Source of the DNA: Candidatus Abyssobacteria bacterium SURF_5
GTDB lineage: Bacteria; Abyssobacteria; SURF-5
DNA length: 45,993 nt
Direction of reading: 5' to 3'
Assembly (NCBI GenBank): GCA_003598085.1
Contig: QZKU01000031.1
Location: 1 to 45,993, forward strand
In this document: positions 35,403 to 42,725 of the stretch, piece after piece
Numbering within the stretch: position 1 is the first letter of the stretch
Layout of the letters: every line of letters starts with the position of its first letter
The notes under the pieces: model-generated
Told to the model about the DNA's origin: nothing
Seen by the model: only the letters and a program-made list of their open reading frames with translations
Database searches by the model: none
Position numbers and translations under genes: made by a program

Positions 35403-35777
35403 CTACGGCTCGAAACCCTCGACGCGCAGTCTGATCGTGCCCGACCAGCGGTTGGCGCCGTCTTTCTGCCAGTCAGACGGCCCATTGAGCCAGCGGACGC
35501 TGTAGCCCAGGCCGTCGCCGTCAACGAATGAAAATACCCGCCGCATCCCCTCCGCTACATACACGTACCAGTCCCTCAGGGCCTCGTAATCGACGTCGCG
35601 CACGCCGGCGAAGGAGCGCACCAGCGTAAGCGACGGAGCAGCTTTCCTGCCGACATAGATGCCGCCATCCTGCGATATTCCGCCGGCAAGGCCCAAATCC
35701 ATCTCGTCCTTCAGCGGATACATCAATCCGTGCAGCACCAGCGAGTTTGTTTCCGATATCAAATGAACGTGTTGCAT
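35403..35777 (-). CDS. Small phage tail-associated protein
   Basis: 124 residues from ATG 35777 with CAGGAG six bases upstream (an upstream TTG at 35792 is less likely). The sequence is soluble and aromatic-rich, with a C-terminal beta-like part YSVRWLNGPSDW...WSGTIRLRVEGF. The middle has a GGISQDGGIYVGRKAAPSL stretch. I do not recognise the family; context suggests a minor tail, completion or distal tail protein. Confidence 0.65.
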   Translation of the reverse strand: MQHVHLISETNSLVLHGLMYPLKDEMDLGLAGGISQDGGIYVGRKAAPSLTLVRSFAGVRDVDYEALRDWYVYVAEGMRRVFSFVDGDGLGYSVRWLNGPSDWQKDGANRWSGTIRLRVEGFEP

Positions 35778-35819
35778 ATCGCGCTCCTGCAAAGGGTCAT
35801 ATTGGAGATAGACAAATTG

Positions 35820-36300
35820 TCCCCGATTCCCACATACAAAAGACTCAAATCAACCACGAAGGCGCCAAGACACCAAGAAGATTTTTTATTTGCAATGCTC
35901 CGTGTCTTTGTGTCTTGGTGGTTTGCATTTCATTCCGGGCGGGTTTGAAACCCGCCCCTACAGGTTCCGCGAAGGGGACTGACTCCATTTACGGAGTTCA
36001 TGCTTATTCCGATATCGTTGAGCGGAGCGAAATACAGTTTCTTAACCCTGCTTCAGCAGGGCGCCCCGCGGGATAGAATGGTGTCTGTCCCCGAAGCCTC
36101 CGCGTTGTCCCCGGGCGAAGGGGACTGACTCCATTTACGGAGTTCATGTCTTTTTGAACTCGTAGAATGGTGTCTGTCCCCGAAGCCTCCGCGTTGTCTA
36201 TCCCCAAAGCAACAATCTGTGAAAATCTGCGCAATCTGCGGATGGAAGTCTTGGTTCTTCCAATCCAAAGCTTGTCCCGGACTTTGATCCGGGATCCAAA
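35820..36300. repeat. Repeat block between small tail protein and connector
   Basis: 35852-35925: CCAAGACACCAAG / CTTTGTGTCTTGGTGG hairpin. 35938-35965: GGGCGGGTTTGAAACCCGCC REP followed by CTACAGG. 35975-36092 and 36117-36182: two GGGGACTGACTCCATT...AATGGTGTCTGTCCCC copies, the first with a long loop, the second with stem GAGTTCA...TGAACTC. 36218-36244: AATCTGTGAAAATCTGCG nonamers. An unrelated direct repeat AATCCAAAGCTTGTCCCGGA (36260-36285) recurs at 38453-38473. Confidence 0.85.
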
Positions 36301-36305
36301 ATCCC

Positions 36306-36863
36306 TTAGACTGCTCCGACGCGGGCGCGGCGATACTTGTCGAGGATCAGCGCGACCGAAAGCGGGATCGCGGCGCTCGCGAAATTGTCGGTAACTTTGT
36401 TGACCTGCCTGCTCGTGATGCCTTCCGCCCCGCGCATGAAGTACTTGAACGAGACCAATTGAATGCATGCGTCCTCGAGATCGGGCGGCGGCGATTCGAT
36501 CGCGGGATCATAGAAGCCGGCGGAATACTGAATCTCGACGTTCTGCTCGCCCGGCGTGAACAGGCGCGAGCACAATCGCACGTAGTCGTCGTACACCTTG
36601 TATTCGTCCGCTGCCATCGCCTCTTCGTCAATCGCAACGGATGCGACCGAAACGATCGGCGTGTGATCGAGGAACAGGATATCGCTCGCGTTGCCGTCAT
36701 AGAGTTCCGTTCGCGCGGTGATCCCGAACGTGCGGTTGCAGTAGGCCTCGATCTGGCGGCTCGATGCAGTTATCATCCTCGCGAGCAGTTGGTCGAATTG
36801 CGTCTCGCCCGACTCGATATCGAGATGCTCTTTCACGTTTGCGAGTGTTGTGAGATCGGCCAT
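36306..36863 (-). CDS. Phage head-tail connector (gp6-like) protein
   Basis: 185 residues of the gp6/DUF3199-type connector family. It starts DLTTLANVKEHLDIESGETQFDQLLARMITASSRQIEAYCNRTFG, the usual helical N-terminal half with the AxxYCNRxF motif. A beta-part follows (ELYDGNASDILFLDHTPIVSV) and ends with a helix (LILDKYRRARVG). It connects the portal to the tail tube in known phages, yet no portal gene is present. The start ATG 36863 is followed directly by the capsid gene upstream in the transcript. Confidence 0.85.
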   Translation of the reverse strand: MADLTTLANVKEHLDIESGETQFDQLLARMITASSRQIEAYCNRTFGITARTELYDGNASDILFLDHTPIVSVASVAIDEEAMAADEYKVYDDYVRLCSRLFTPGEQNVEIQYSAGFYDPAIESPPPDLEDACIQLVSFKYFMRGAEGITSRQVNKVTDNFASAAIPLSVALILDKYRRARVGAV

Positions 36864-36934
36864 GGAATCAGCTCCTGGTAAAGATCGATTGCGCGGCGCG
36901 GGCGCGCCGCGCCGCGCAACCTTTTCCTGTCAGC

Positions 36935-38230
36935 TTACGCGGTGATGTTGTAGCCGAGGCCGATGATCGGCTCGGCGGCTGCGTCCTGAACCGGTTGGAA
37001 ATCGAGCCGCTGTGTCGCGATGGCGACGTCCTGGTCGGTTTCCATGTACAGTTCCTGGCTCACGCGCAGGGTGATGCTCCTGCGATCGCCGTACAGAAAC
37101 GCCGGCCGGTACACCAGCGGGAGCACGGTATCGGTCGTGGTGATCCCGTCGTACACGCCGGAATCGTTGAGGTCCTCGCGGATGAACTCGCTCACGATGA
37201 CGGGGATTCCGTCGAGCTTGGCGAGTTCGCCGCTCAGGATGGTGGCATTTGCGCCGTACTTGTCGACCGTGAGCACCTCGCTCAGGTTGAGCATCTTGTT
37301 GAAGACGCTGATGCCCGCGATCCAGGCGAGGTTGTTCGGGTTGACGCCGTACTTGCCCATCGCGGCGCGGACCGCGCGCAGGTCCGTGATGTTGAACGTC
37401 GCCAGGTCCACCTTCGCCGACGCCAGCGCCAGCTTGCGGTAGCCGTCCCACGCCTTGCGAGTGTCGTTCGCGCCGGTTACGTCGCTGTCCTGGTGCGTAC
37501 CGGCGGTGTCGCCGTTGATGGTGGCGTTCTCCTGCGCCTCGGCGAGCGCCTGCACGATCTTGTCGCGCAACAGCGGAAGAATCGCCACGACGCTGTCCTC
37601 CTCGAGCTCGGTCGATACCAGCACGCGGCACGCGAGCTTGACCGCGTCGAACGTGACGTTTTTGGTGCCGGGCGTCGAAGCCGTGAACTTCGTCGCCGTG
37701 TCGCTGGTCGATTCGGCGGCCAGGTACGCTGTCGCATCCGCGCCGTCGATCGGCAGCTTGAACGGGTTCATCGGCATGACGATGCGCGCGTGCAGCGCCG
37801 CCACCTTCAGCGCCAGCTTCACCTTCTGGATCAACTCCGCCGAGAAACCGGTCGGAATCCATTCGAGCCCTTCATCGGCGGTGGCGGTGTCCATCGCCTT
37901 GCGCAAAGCGGACGCATCCTGCGAGAATTCGCCCCACATCTTCAGGCTGCGCGGGTCGCGCCGCAGCAGCTTCGAGACGAGGTAGATATCGTCGGCCCGG
38001 CGCTGCAGCTCGGGAGAGAGGTTGGGCCGCGCGAACCGGTGCGATTCGGCGTCGGTGCTGAATTCGACCTTGCGCAGCGAGCGCTCGCGCACCGCCGTCC
38101 TCTGCCGGCTGAGTGCGTCCTCGATCATCGTGTCGATCAACTTGCGCTGAGCGCCCGCGTCCACCTTCTCCTTGATGGCGCGCACCAGTTGAAGCAACTC
38201 GTGATCCGGTTTGGTCTGTACGTCTGTCAT
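36935..38230 (-). CDS. Phage major capsid protein, HK97 fold
   Basis: 431 residues. About 110 N-terminal residues are charged and helical (a delta-like scaffold, ADDIYLVSKLLRR) and would be removed by the protease. The HK97 core follows with LEWIPTGFSAELIQKVK, PFKLPIDGADATAYLAAES and DAVKLACRVLVSTELEEDS, as in many siphophage capsids, and ends with YRPAFLYGDRRSITLRVSQE. ATG 38230 has AGGAGG six bases upstream. It sits downstream of the prohead protease, the usual order, and about 70 bp before the connector. An encapsulin is unlikely because of the delta-like domain and the protease. Confidence 0.92.
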   Translation of the reverse strand: MTDVQTKPDHELLQLVRAIKEKVDAGAQRKLIDTMIEDALSRQRTAVRERSLRKVEFSTDAESHRFARPNLSPELQRRADDIYLVSKLLRRDPRSLKMWGEFSQDASALRKAMDTATADEGLEWIPTGFSAELIQKVKLALKVAALHARIVMPMNPFKLPIDGADATAYLAAESTSDTATKFTASTPGTKNVTFDAVKLACRVLVSTELEEDSVVAILPLLRDKIVQALAEAQENATINGDTAGTHQDSDVTGANDTRKAWDGYRKLALASAKVDLATFNITDLRAVRAAMGKYGVNPNNLAWIAGISVFNKMLNLSEVLTVDKYGANATILSGELAKLDGIPVIVSEFIREDLNDSGVYDGITTTDTVLPLVYRPAFLYGDRRSITLRVSQELYMETDQDVAIATQRLDFQPVQDAAAEPIIGLGYNITA

Positions 38231-38269
38231 GTGCTTCCTCCTTTTGGTTGTGGTTGTTTTATGGGGCGG

Positions 38270-38420
38270 TCTTGAACCTGCCCCTATGAGTTTGTTTTGG
38301 GGACAGTGAATGTCCGACGATTGATTCGCGTGCCTCGTTGCGATGGGGACAGCCCCGAAGCTACGCTGAAAGACGCGGCCCGTAATTCTTGGGACAGTCC
38401 CCATCGCGACCATGGGACCC
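38270..38420. repeat. GGGGACAG hairpin variants between protease and capsid genes
   Basis: 38298-38410 contains GGGGACAGTGA, CGATGGGGACAGCCCCGAAGC and TCTTGGGACAGTCCCC pieces shared with 40560-40760. 38450-38490 carries the CCAAAGCTTGTCCCGGA direct repeat. Confidence 0.7.
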
Positions 38421-38494
38421 ATCCACCGTCCCCGTAGTTCCCCATCCAAAATCCAAAGCTTGTCCCGGACCTCGATCCGGGATCTAAAATCCCC

Positions 38495-39514
38495 TTACTC
38501 CAGCATCTCCATCACTTCAGTCAGAACCGCGTGCGCCTCGGCCAACGCGAGGGGACTGACTCCATTTACGGAATTCATGCTTATTCCGATGTCGTTGAGC
38601 GGAGCGAAATCCCGCGCCCCGCGGGATAGAATGGTGTCTGTCCCCAAGCGAAGGGGACTGACTCCATTTACGGAATCCACGTCTTTTTGGATTCGTAGAA
38701 TGGTGTCTGTCCCCGGAGCCTCCGCAGTGTCTCTCCCCCGGCGAAGGGGACTTACTCCATTTACGGCCGCGCGAAGGGGACTGACTCCATTTACGGAGTT
38801 CATGCTTATTCCGATGTCGTTGAGCGGAGCGAAATCCCGCGCCCCGCGGGATAGAATGGTGTCTGTCCCCGGAGCTTCTGCAGGGTCTGTACCCATGGCG
38901 ATCTTGGCGTCTTTCCCCGCAGCCTCCTCCACGAGATCATTCCCCATGCTCAGGCCCTTGCTGACCGAAAAAAGGGCGCGCCGGTTCGCGGGGATGCTGA
39001 CGACGGCCACCTCGTAGAGCCTCAGCCGCAAGATGTGGTTGATGCCGCCGACAACTTTCTCCTCGACCACCTCGTATCCGATGCTGAAGGCGCGCAGGAT
39101 GCCCTCGCGGATCAGCTTCCACACCTTCTCCGCCGTTTCCGAGATCTCGGCCCGGATGAATAGACCGACCTCGTCGATGCGCGCTTCGACCACCTTCCCG
39201 ATGGGATTGCTCCAGTCGTGCATGTAGGTCAGCACCGGGTTCGCCATGAATTCGGTGAGGCTGTCGGCGAACGCGCCCGGCTCCACGATCTCGCCGGTCC
39301 GGTCAAGGTCGCGCGTCGAGGCGTAGCCCTCGATGCGGCGCGCGCCGTCGCCGGACTCGACCAGCTTCATGTGAAACTGGAAGGTCCTGCGGCCGCCGGC
39401 GGGGCGGGCGGAAGCGGTTCGCCCGTCCCCCTCCGACGCCGTCACCCGGTCGCCCGCCCGGTGCTGCCCGTTCTCCAAAAGATGTTCGCCTTTCACATCC
39501 GAATGCTCTGCCAT
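38495..39514 (-). CDS. Phage prohead protease (HK97 family) with in-frame repeat insertion
   Basis: 339 residues from ATG 39514 (AAAGGAG eight bases upstream). The maturation serine protease shows its catalytic region: FQFHMKLVESGDG, VLTYMHDWSNPIGKV with the histidine (about 95-109), AFSIGYEV with the serine (about 143-150), and VAVVSIPANRRALF. The enzyme should end near residue 200. Residues about 207-321 are instead repeats (GTDTIL...NGVSPLR units), translated without a stop from the repeat array at 38549-38895, and the native-looking tail ALAEAHAVLTEVMEMLE follows in frame. So the repeats grew or were inserted inside the gene while keeping the frame. It is unknown whether the longer protein is functional. 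Confidence 0.88.
   Translation of the reverse strand: MAEHSDVKGEHLLENGQHRAGDRVTASEGDGRTASARPAGGRRTFQFHMKLVESGDGARRIEGYASTRDLDRTGEIVEPGAFADSLTEFMANPVLTYMHDWSNPIGKVVEARIDEVGLFIRAEISETAEKVWKLIREGILRAFSIGYEVVEEKVVGGINHILRLRLYEVAVVSIPANRRALFSVSKGLSMGNDLVEEAAGKDAKIAMGTDPAEAPGTDTILSRGARDFAPLNDIGISMNSVNGVSPLRAAVNGVSPLRRGRDTAEAPGTDTILRIQKDVDSVNGVSPLRLGTDTILSRGARDFAPLNDIGISMNSVNGVSPLALAEAHAVLTEVMEMLE
38549..38895. repeat. In-frame array of GGGGACnGACnCCATT hairpin repeats inside the protease gene
   Basis: Two near-identical long copies (38551-38645 and 38773-38872, each with a CCCGCGCCCCGCGGG inner hairpin) flank a short copy (38647-38718, inner stem GAATCCA...TGGATTC) and a partial one (38740-38772). 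One reading frame is open through all of them on the minus strand. Confidence 0.9.
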
Positions 39515-39719
39515 ATCGGTGACTCCTTTTCTGTGGTTCGATTCAGTTCTCATGATGAAGAAATACCACACCCCGAATTCCTGAACAACGACATAGTTGT
39601 GAACGGATATGTCAGGAAAACCGGAAGATTTTTTACATCAGTGAGTTACGCGGATAATCAGAAATGGGAAAAGGGGGGAGCGGGTTTGGGCTCGGGGCCT
39701 TGGGTTTTGTTCAAAATTG

Positions 39720-39748
39720 TTGATTATCAGGAGGGTGACTGATATGAT
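39720..39748 (+). promoter_or_regulatory. Promoter of the four-helix-bundle gene
   Basis: -35 TTGATT (39720-39725) and -10 TATGAT (39743-39748), spacer 17 bp; the gene start at 39779 has GGGAGGGGG upstream. Confidence 0.55.
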
Positions 39749-39778
39749 CTTGATAACTTTTTGGGAGGGGGAACAAAG

Positions 39779-40453
39779 ATGCCTGACAATGAGCCGCTGA
39801 TTCCGAAGCACGGAGGATATCGTAAGCTGAAGACTTTCCAGATTACGCAACTGATTTACGATGTGACAGTGCGCTTCTGCGATCGCTACATTGATCGGCG
39901 CAGCCGGACCCACGACCAGATGGTGCAGGCGGCTCGGAGCGGAGTCCAGAATATCGCCGAGGGCAGCCAAGCCTCCGGCACCTCAAAGAAGATGGAGCTG
40001 AAATTGACAAACGTAGCGCGGGCCAGCCTGGAGGAATTGCGGCTCGACTACGAGGATTTGCTGCGACAGCGGCGACTGAGGCTGTGGGAGCGTGAAGACA
40101 TACGCCGATCAGAACTGATCGCGCGGCGACCCGCCAGCGTTGAGGATGTGGCGCAGTGGATAAGTGAAACGCGTGGACGTAGTGGACTGGATGGACGCAC
40201 CCGCCACGAAGAAAAGAGAGATTTTGAGGAAAACGCTGGTCCCTTATCGTCCACAATGTCCACGACGTCCATGCCGTCCACAGAGTCCACCTATCCGGAG
40301 ATCGCGGCCAATGGCGCCTTAGCTCTGATCGCCGTGGCAGTTTCTCTTCTAGACCGCCAAATCGCTGCGCAAGCCAAGGCTTTCGAGCAGCAGGGCGGCT
40401 TTACCGAACGGCTTTACCGAACACGGAGGAACAGGAGGCGAGGTGCGGAATGA
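39779..40453 (+). CDS. Four helix bundle (S23/IVP-like) protein with suffix domain
   Basis: 224 residues. The N-terminal half (about 10-120) is an S23/23S-intervening-sequence-type four-helix bundle: KTFQITQLIYDVTVRFCDRYI, SRTHDQMVQAARSGVQNIAEG, KKMELKLTNVARASLEELRLDYEDLL. After a variable, low-complexity linker (about 125-180), the C-terminal segment ANGALALIAVAVSLLDRQIAAQ and GGFTERLYRTRR matches the four-helix-suffix domain found in such proteins. The linker is encoded by a GTCCAC-type inverted repeat. Function unknown; the family is common beside repeats. It is divergent from the prohead protease, which starts 265 bp away (39514/39779). Confidence 0.82.
   Translation: MPDNEPLIPKHGGYRKLKTFQITQLIYDVTVRFCDRYIDRRSRTHDQMVQAARSGVQNIAEGSQASGTSKKMELKLTNVARASLEELRLDYEDLLRQRRLRLWEREDIRRSELIARRPASVEDVAQWISETRGRSGLDGRTRHEEKRDFEENAGPLSSTMSTTSMPSTESTYPEIAANGALALIAVAVSLLDRQIAAQAKAFEQQGGFTERLYRTRRNRRRGAE
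40172..40290. repeat. GTCCAC nonamer inverted repeat inside the four-helix gene
   Basis: Left arm 40172-40197 reads GTGGACGTAGTGGACTGGATGGAC in 9-bp steps. The right arm 40249-40290 reads GTCCACAAT, GTCCACGAC, GTCCATGCC, GTCCACAGA, GTCCACC. It codes for the low-complexity STMSTTSMPSTESTY linker. Confidence 0.8.
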
Positions 40454-40800
40454 AGGCTGGGGCTGCGGGGATAGACGCCAATCTACGAATTTTGGAAGAT
40501 GCGGATTCCGTAATTGGAGTCAGTCCCCTTCGCTTGGGACAGGCACCATTAATGCTCTGGGGACAGTGAGACTGTCCGACGATTGAGCGGCTGGTTCTTG
40601 CTCTGGGTACAGACACCATTCTACGAATTTAAAAAGGCATAAATTCCGTAAATGGTGTCAGTCCCCGCCGCCTTGCTAATCCGGTGCCATCTGCTCTGGG
40701 GACAGCCCCGAATCTACGGCCTAAAAGACGCGGCCCGTAATTCTTGGGACAGTCCCCGACGCCTGCGGATTCCGTAATTGGAGTCAGTCCCCTTCGCCCC
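40445..40800. repeat. GGGGACAG hairpin repeat cluster
   Basis: In the gap between the four-helix gene and the DUF378 gene. 40463-40535: variant copy ending in GGAGTCAGTCCCC. 40545-40575: half copies. 40605-40668: complete copy with stem GAATTT...AAATTC. 40690-40795: a copy with GGGGACAGCCCCGAATC and two GTCCCC ends. The gap 40454-40879 holds no gene. Confidence 0.85.
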
Positions 40801-40802
40801 CC

Positions 40803-40837
40803 AAAAAAAGAAAGCCCATGCACTAAGCACAGGCTTT
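40803..40837 (-). terminator. Intrinsic terminator of the DUF378 gene
   Basis: Read leftwards: AAAGCCTGTGC, loop TTAG, TGCATGGGCTTT, then a C and seven T. The hairpin and T-run lie 43 bp past the stop. Confidence 0.85.
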
Positions 40838-40879
40838 CCAAATTTGGAGTCTGCAGGTTGTGGCGCTTGTTACTGCGGG

Positions 40880-41137
40880 TTAGGCCGTGGGACGCAACAC
40901 ATGCTCTTCCCTGCAGATCGGGGTCCACCTTTCACGTATCAATTTCAGCGTGAAAATCTCGTACAGAGCGGAGAGGCCGACCAGGGCGTATACTATTCGG
41001 CTGATCAGGAGCATTTCGCCCCCGAAAATGGCCGCAACAAGGTTAAACTCGAAAAACCCTATCAGCCCCCAGTTTATCCCACCGATAACCAGTAAAAGCC
41101 ATGAAACGAAATCTACGCCTTTCATGAACTTCTTCAT
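40880..41137 (-). CDS. DUF378 family membrane protein
   Basis: 85 residues with two TM helices: VSWLLLVIGGINWGLIGFF (about 10-28), the conserved GGxNWGLxG motif of DUF378, and MLLISRIVYALVGLSALYEIF. A common small inner-membrane protein of unknown role. ATG 41137 has AAGGAG nine bases upstream. Divergent from the XRE-EIIA gene; its promoter is unclear (a TATAAT lies at 41196-41191). Confidence 0.92.
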   Translation of the reverse strand: MKKFMKGVDFVSWLLLVIGGINWGLIGFFEFNLVAAIFGGEMLLISRIVYALVGLSALYEIFTLKLIRERWTPICREEHVLRPTA

Positions 41138-41351
41138 TCTATATCACTCCTTGCGTTTGTTCCCTCGCATTGTCTTCCATCGCTTTTCTATTATATTTTG
41201 TCAACAATACGGACAGCCTGCAAGAAATACAACACTTTTAGAACAGATGCATTATAAAAAAATTTAACCTTTTCAAAACAGCGTCCGAAGGTCTGAGCGG
41301 GCCTTGGGGGGCGGATGCGCCGTTATGCTGGACTTTTGGCAAGCGGATTCC

Positions 41352-41403
41352 TTGACAGAGGCCGCCAAAGCGGATATAATTTTATTGTTAACTAAACAAT
41401 AAA
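41352..41403 (+). promoter_or_regulatory. Consensus promoter and operator of the XRE-EIIA gene
   Basis: -35 TTGACA (41352-41357) and -10 TATAAT (41375-41380), spacer 17 bp. Just downstream is the 9-bp inverted repeat TTTATTGTT-AACTA-AACAATAAA (41381-41403), over the transcription start. Likely autoregulated by the XRE domain of its own product. Confidence 0.8.
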
Positions 41404-41413
41404 CGGAGTGGAA

Positions 41414-42292
41414 GTGAATTTCGGATACCTCCTCAGGACGTTGCGCATCTGCGCCGGTCTCAGCCTTCGAGAGCTTGCGCGGACCATTGATGTTTCGCCA
41501 ACGTACCTGAGCCTGATAGAGAACGGAAAGCAGCCTCCCCCGAGCGCCTCCAGGATAGCCAGAATCGAGCAAGTCCTCGAGGTGCCGGCGGGCTACCTAT
41601 TGTCCATCGCCCGCGGGCTTGACCCCGCCATTCTCTCCTTCATTCAAGACATGCCTGAGGCCCTCGATTTTCTGACGGCGGTAAAGGAAAGGGGAATCAA
41701 GCCGGCCGATCTCAGCGAACTGGCCGCATTTGTGACCACGCAGGGAGGCGATAAGCTCAGACAGGTCCTGCAATCAGCCACTTTGCCGGCGCCGGAGCCG
41801 AAGCCGGCGGCAAAAAGTTCCTGTGGGGCCTATATCTGGCCGTACCTGGACGAGGAGCTGGTTTTCGATTTTACCGCCGTGCGCGAGAAAGAGGGGTTTC
41901 TCCAGGATGCTGTCCATCGCATATGCCAGCATTGCAACGGCGCAAGCGAGGAGAGTATTCTGGCGGAACTGCTGAAGCGTGAGAAAATAGCAAGCACCGG
42001 CATCGGGCATGGGATCGCGGTGCCGCATGCTTATGTATCAGGCATCGAGCGCCTGGTGGTCGCCTTCGCCAGGATTCCGCGGGGGCTGGATTTTCACGCG
42101 ATCGACGGTGAGCCGGTCCACATGGTCCTGGTGCTTGCCGGCCCGCGTTCGGCCAAGAACCTGCATCTGCTGCTGCTCGCCCGGATCGCCCGACTGGTGC
42201 GCAACCGCTCCTTCTGCCAGCGCGTTCTTTCTGCCGCCACCCCTCGCGAGATAGTGGACATCTTTCGGAACGCCGAAGCGGCCAGTCCGTAA
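41414..42292 (+). CDS. XRE-family HTH regulator fused to PTS EIIA (EIIA-2) domain
   Basis: 292 residues. N-terminal HTH_3 (about 5-60: LRTLRICAGLSLRELARTIDVSPTYLSLIENG), a helical linker with Ala/Pro (about 85-135), and a C-terminal PTS EIIA type-2 domain (about 140-290). The phosphorylatable histidine is in GIAVPHAYV (motif ASTGIGHGIAVPHA) with the downstream DFHAIDGEPVHMVLVLAGP segment. Regulation of an HTH by EIIA phosphorylation links transcription to PEP:PTS or nitrogen state. The GTG at 41414 is chosen, with GGAG five bases before; GTG 41408 is too far upstream of any SD. No EI or HPr gene is in the window. Confidence 0.85.
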   Translation: MNFGYLLRTLRICAGLSLRELARTIDVSPTYLSLIENGKQPPPSASRIARIEQVLEVPAGYLLSIARGLDPAILSFIQDMPEALDFLTAVKERGIKPADLSELAAFVTTQGGDKLRQVLQSATLPAPEPKPAAKSSCGAYIWPYLDEELVFDFTAVREKEGFLQDAVHRICQHCNGASEESILAELLKREKIASTGIGHGIAVPHAYVSGIERLVVAFARIPRGLDFHAIDGEPVHMVLVLAGPRSAKNLHLLLLARIARLVRNRSFCQRVLSAATPREIVDIFRNAEAASP

Positions 42293-42310
42293 TCTTTTCC
42301 CGCCTCTAAT

Positions 42311-42354
42311 AAAAACAGAATCCCCGCAAAGCCTGCGTGAGGATTGCGGGGATT
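42311..42354 (-). terminator. Intrinsic terminator of the csp gene
   Basis: Inverted repeat AATCCCCGCAA (42319-42329) and TTGCGGGGATT (42344-42354) with a 14-base loop; read leftwards it is followed by CTGTTTTTA. Confidence 0.8.
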
Positions 42355-42382
42355 AAGCGTGCAAGAAAAGATAAGAAACCGA

Positions 42383-42583
42383 TTATAGTTTCATTACGTT
42401 TTCTGCCTTCAAACCTTTTTGGCCCTGGACCGTCTCGAAGCGAACACGATCATTCTCCGAAAGCGTCTTGAAACCGCTCCCCTGGATGGCTGAATGATGA
42501 ACAAACACATCCGGACCGTTGTCCTGGGTAATGAACCCATAGCCCTTCTGGTCGTTGAACCATTTTACTGTTCCTTCCGGCAA
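42383..42583 (-). CDS. Cold shock protein (CspA family)
   Basis: 66 residues, a full [18 protein letters not shown] (RNP1, about 4-18), DVFVHHSAI (RNP2, about 25-33), and [18 protein letters not shown] chaperone that melts secondary structure. The start is TTG 42583 behind AAGGAGGTG about nine bases upstream. It has a 136-nt leader with a terminator hairpin and a strong upstream promoter, and an intrinsic terminator at its end. Monocistronic. Confidence 0.93.
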   Translation of the reverse strand: MPEGTVKWFNDQKGYGFITQDNGPDVFVHHSAIQGSGFKTLSENDRVRFETVQGQKGLKAENVMKL

Positions 42584-42630
42584 CTACCTTTCACCTCCTT
42601 CTCTCGCAGTTGTATCTGTAATAGATGTCT

Positions 42631-42673
42631 AAAAAATAAAAAACCGTAAGAGTCGAAACTCTTACGGAGGTGA
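42631..42673 (-). promoter_or_regulatory. csp leader: terminator hairpin with anti-Shine-Dalgarno segment
   Basis: The leftward transcript contains TCACCTCC (42673-42666), complementary over eight bases to GGAGGTGA of the csp ribosome site (42598-42591). It overlaps by two bases a perfect 10-bp hairpin CCGTAAGAGT-TTCG-ACTCTTACGG (42667-42644) followed by TTTTTTATTTTTT. This can act as an attenuator or a small RNA terminator. Confidence 0.75.
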
Positions 42674-42725
42674 GTCAATTTTTTTCAGACCAACTCGATG
42701 CGAAGAGCTTTCACTCTTGCGGGCG

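Larger units (their letters stand above)
29374..39514 (-). mobile_element. Reduced prophage-like structural module
   Basis: Leftward cluster: prohead protease, major capsid, connector, small tail protein, large tail-hub-like protein, beta-helix fibre, XhlA-like protein. No terminase, portal, tape measure, tail tube, integrase, repressor or lysis enzyme is seen. Four of the six intergenic spaces contain repeats; the exceptions are the capsid-connector gap (36864-36934) and the fibre-XhlA overlap. No attachment site was found. Confidence 0.7.

Noticed and set aside
32547-35531. 994-codon open frame on the plus strand opposite the tail-hub gene
   Set aside because: Antisense frame with arginine- and alanine-rich nonsense composition; the minus-strand frame has phage tail motifs.
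36935-38230. Encapsulin instead of phage capsid
   Set aside because: Has a delta-like N-terminal domain, a prohead protease beside it and a connector downstream.
36995-38275. 426-codon plus-strand frame opposite the capsid gene
   Set aside because: Shadow of a clear HK97 capsid protein with a strong Shine-Dalgarno.
39218-39742. Plus-strand ORF opposite the protease start
   Set aside because: Mostly antisense to the protease gene, no ribosome site; the region 39515-39778 holds only the divergent promoters.
42644-42667. Terminator of the histidine kinase
   Set aside because: It lies downstream of the csp promoter, so it is inside the csp leader; it could still serve both.
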